DNA of 6,359 nt from Hydrogenophaga sp. (GTDB lineage Bacteria; Pseudomonadota; Gammaproteobacteria; Burkholderiales; Burkholderiaceae), in NCBI GenBank assembly GCA_025458545.1, contig JALOSH010000126.1, positions 1 through 6,359 on the forward strand, read 5' to 3'. Shown here piece by piece: positions 5,983 to 6,359 of the stretch. The position numbers were made by a program, and so were the translations under genes. A model generated the notes under the pieces. That model was not told where the DNA came from. It ran no database searches and worked only from the letters and a program-made list of their open reading frames with translations. Numbering within the stretch: position 1 is the stretch's first letter; every line of letters starts with the position of its first letter.

Positions 5983-6359
5983 AGACTTTCTCCTTGAACG
6001 AACAGATCGGCCTGCGGACAAAGTGCGCGCAGTTTTTCATGACAAAAAAAGTCTGCAACCGGCAGGTCGGCCAGCAGCCGCCCCTGCTCCAGGTAGATCA
6101 CCCGGCTGGCCAGCCGTTTGACCTGACCCAGGTTGTGGCTGCTGAACACCAGCGTGGGCGGTAGGCCCGAAGAAGCGCTGGGACTCTGGGTGAATTCGGC
6201 AATCAGGGCTTCGACCTCGCGCTTGGCGTGCGGGTCAAGGCTGGCGGTGGGCTCGTCCAACAGCCACACATCGGGCTGCAAGGCCCAGGCGCGGGCCAGC
6301 GCCAGGCGTTGTTGTTGTCCGCCGGACAGGGCACGGGCATTGCGCTCAGCCAGGTGGGC
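5979..6359 (-). CDS. tupC: ABC transporter ATP-binding protein for tungstate (TupC-like), C-terminal part; runs off the right edge
   Basis: The last 126 residues of an ABC ATPase; the frame is open to the window edge and the Walker A part lies outside. Visible are the signature LSGGQQQRLALARAWAL (residues 11-27 of the visible part), Walker B with catalytic Glu in VWLLDEP (31-37), the D-loop SLD (40-42) and the H-loop His75 in SSHN. A short C-terminal region (about 95-126) then ends the protein; there is no long regulatory extension of the molybdate-type TOBE kind, which agrees with TupC rather than ModC. The cassette would power import of the ligand delivered by TupA through a permease (TupB) that should be encoded to the right of the window. 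The stop codon overlaps the tupA start by four bases (GTGA). The tungstate assignment comes from the adjacent tupA. Confidence 0.88.
   Translation of the reverse strand, partial: AHLAERNARALSGGQQQRLALARAWALQPDVWLLDEPTASLDPHAKREVEALIAEFTQSPSASSGLPPTLVFSSHNLGQVKRLASRVIYLEQGRLLADLPVADFFCHEKLRALCPQADLFVQGESL

Noticed and set aside
1..6359. CRISPR array, tRNA, rRNA, insertion sequence or attachment site
   Set aside because: I saw no spaced direct repeats, tRNA-like cloverleaf, transposase-like frame or terminal inverted repeats. The window is almost fully explained by seven genes.

Overview
The window is high-GC DNA whose proteins look like those of a betaproteobacterium, most likely Burkholderiales/Comamonadaceae (Hydrogenophaga-like). 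That placement rests on remembered family resemblance and base composition, not on a search. Seven genes can be supported, and the theme is tungsten: a tungsten-pterin aldehyde oxidoreductase (AOR) at the left edge and a tungstate ABC transporter at the right edge.

Left part (1-1063, minus strand): the start of aorB, the tungsten-cofactor subunit of AOR, runs off the left edge. Directly upstream of it in the same operon is aorA, a small polyferredoxin with 16 cysteines in four [4Fe-4S] motifs. This pair matches the bacterial AorAB enzyme type described from Aromatoleum, whose FAD subunit (AorC) would be expected just outside the window.

Middle (1064-3696): a 320-base intergenic region separates aorA from a divergently read XdhC/CoxI-family gene. 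It holds a perfect 6+3+6 inverted repeat (GTCTCA-GAT-TGAGAC), the best operator candidate in the window. After the XdhC gene, on the same strand, comes an AcoR-like regulator with a GAF domain, a short PAS-like segment and a Fis-type helix-turn-helix but no sigma-54 AAA+ domain. A plausible circuit, by inference, is that this regulator senses an aldehyde- or alcohol-related signal through GAF/PAS and controls the aor operon, and perhaps the XdhC gene, through the inverted repeat. XdhC may act on the W/Mo cofactor.

Right part (3697-6359, minus strand): a GC-rich hairpin lies between the convergent regulator and a DUF3597 gene. Reading leftward from the right edge, the order is tupC-like ATPase (partial), tupA-like tungstate-binding protein (overlapping by GTGA), an unrecognised multi-pass membrane protein, then the DUF3597 protein, which has a strong ribosome binding site of its own. 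The tupC/tupA pair would supply tungstate to the AOR. The membrane protein and the DUF3597 protein have no established link to tungsten and are candidates only by position.
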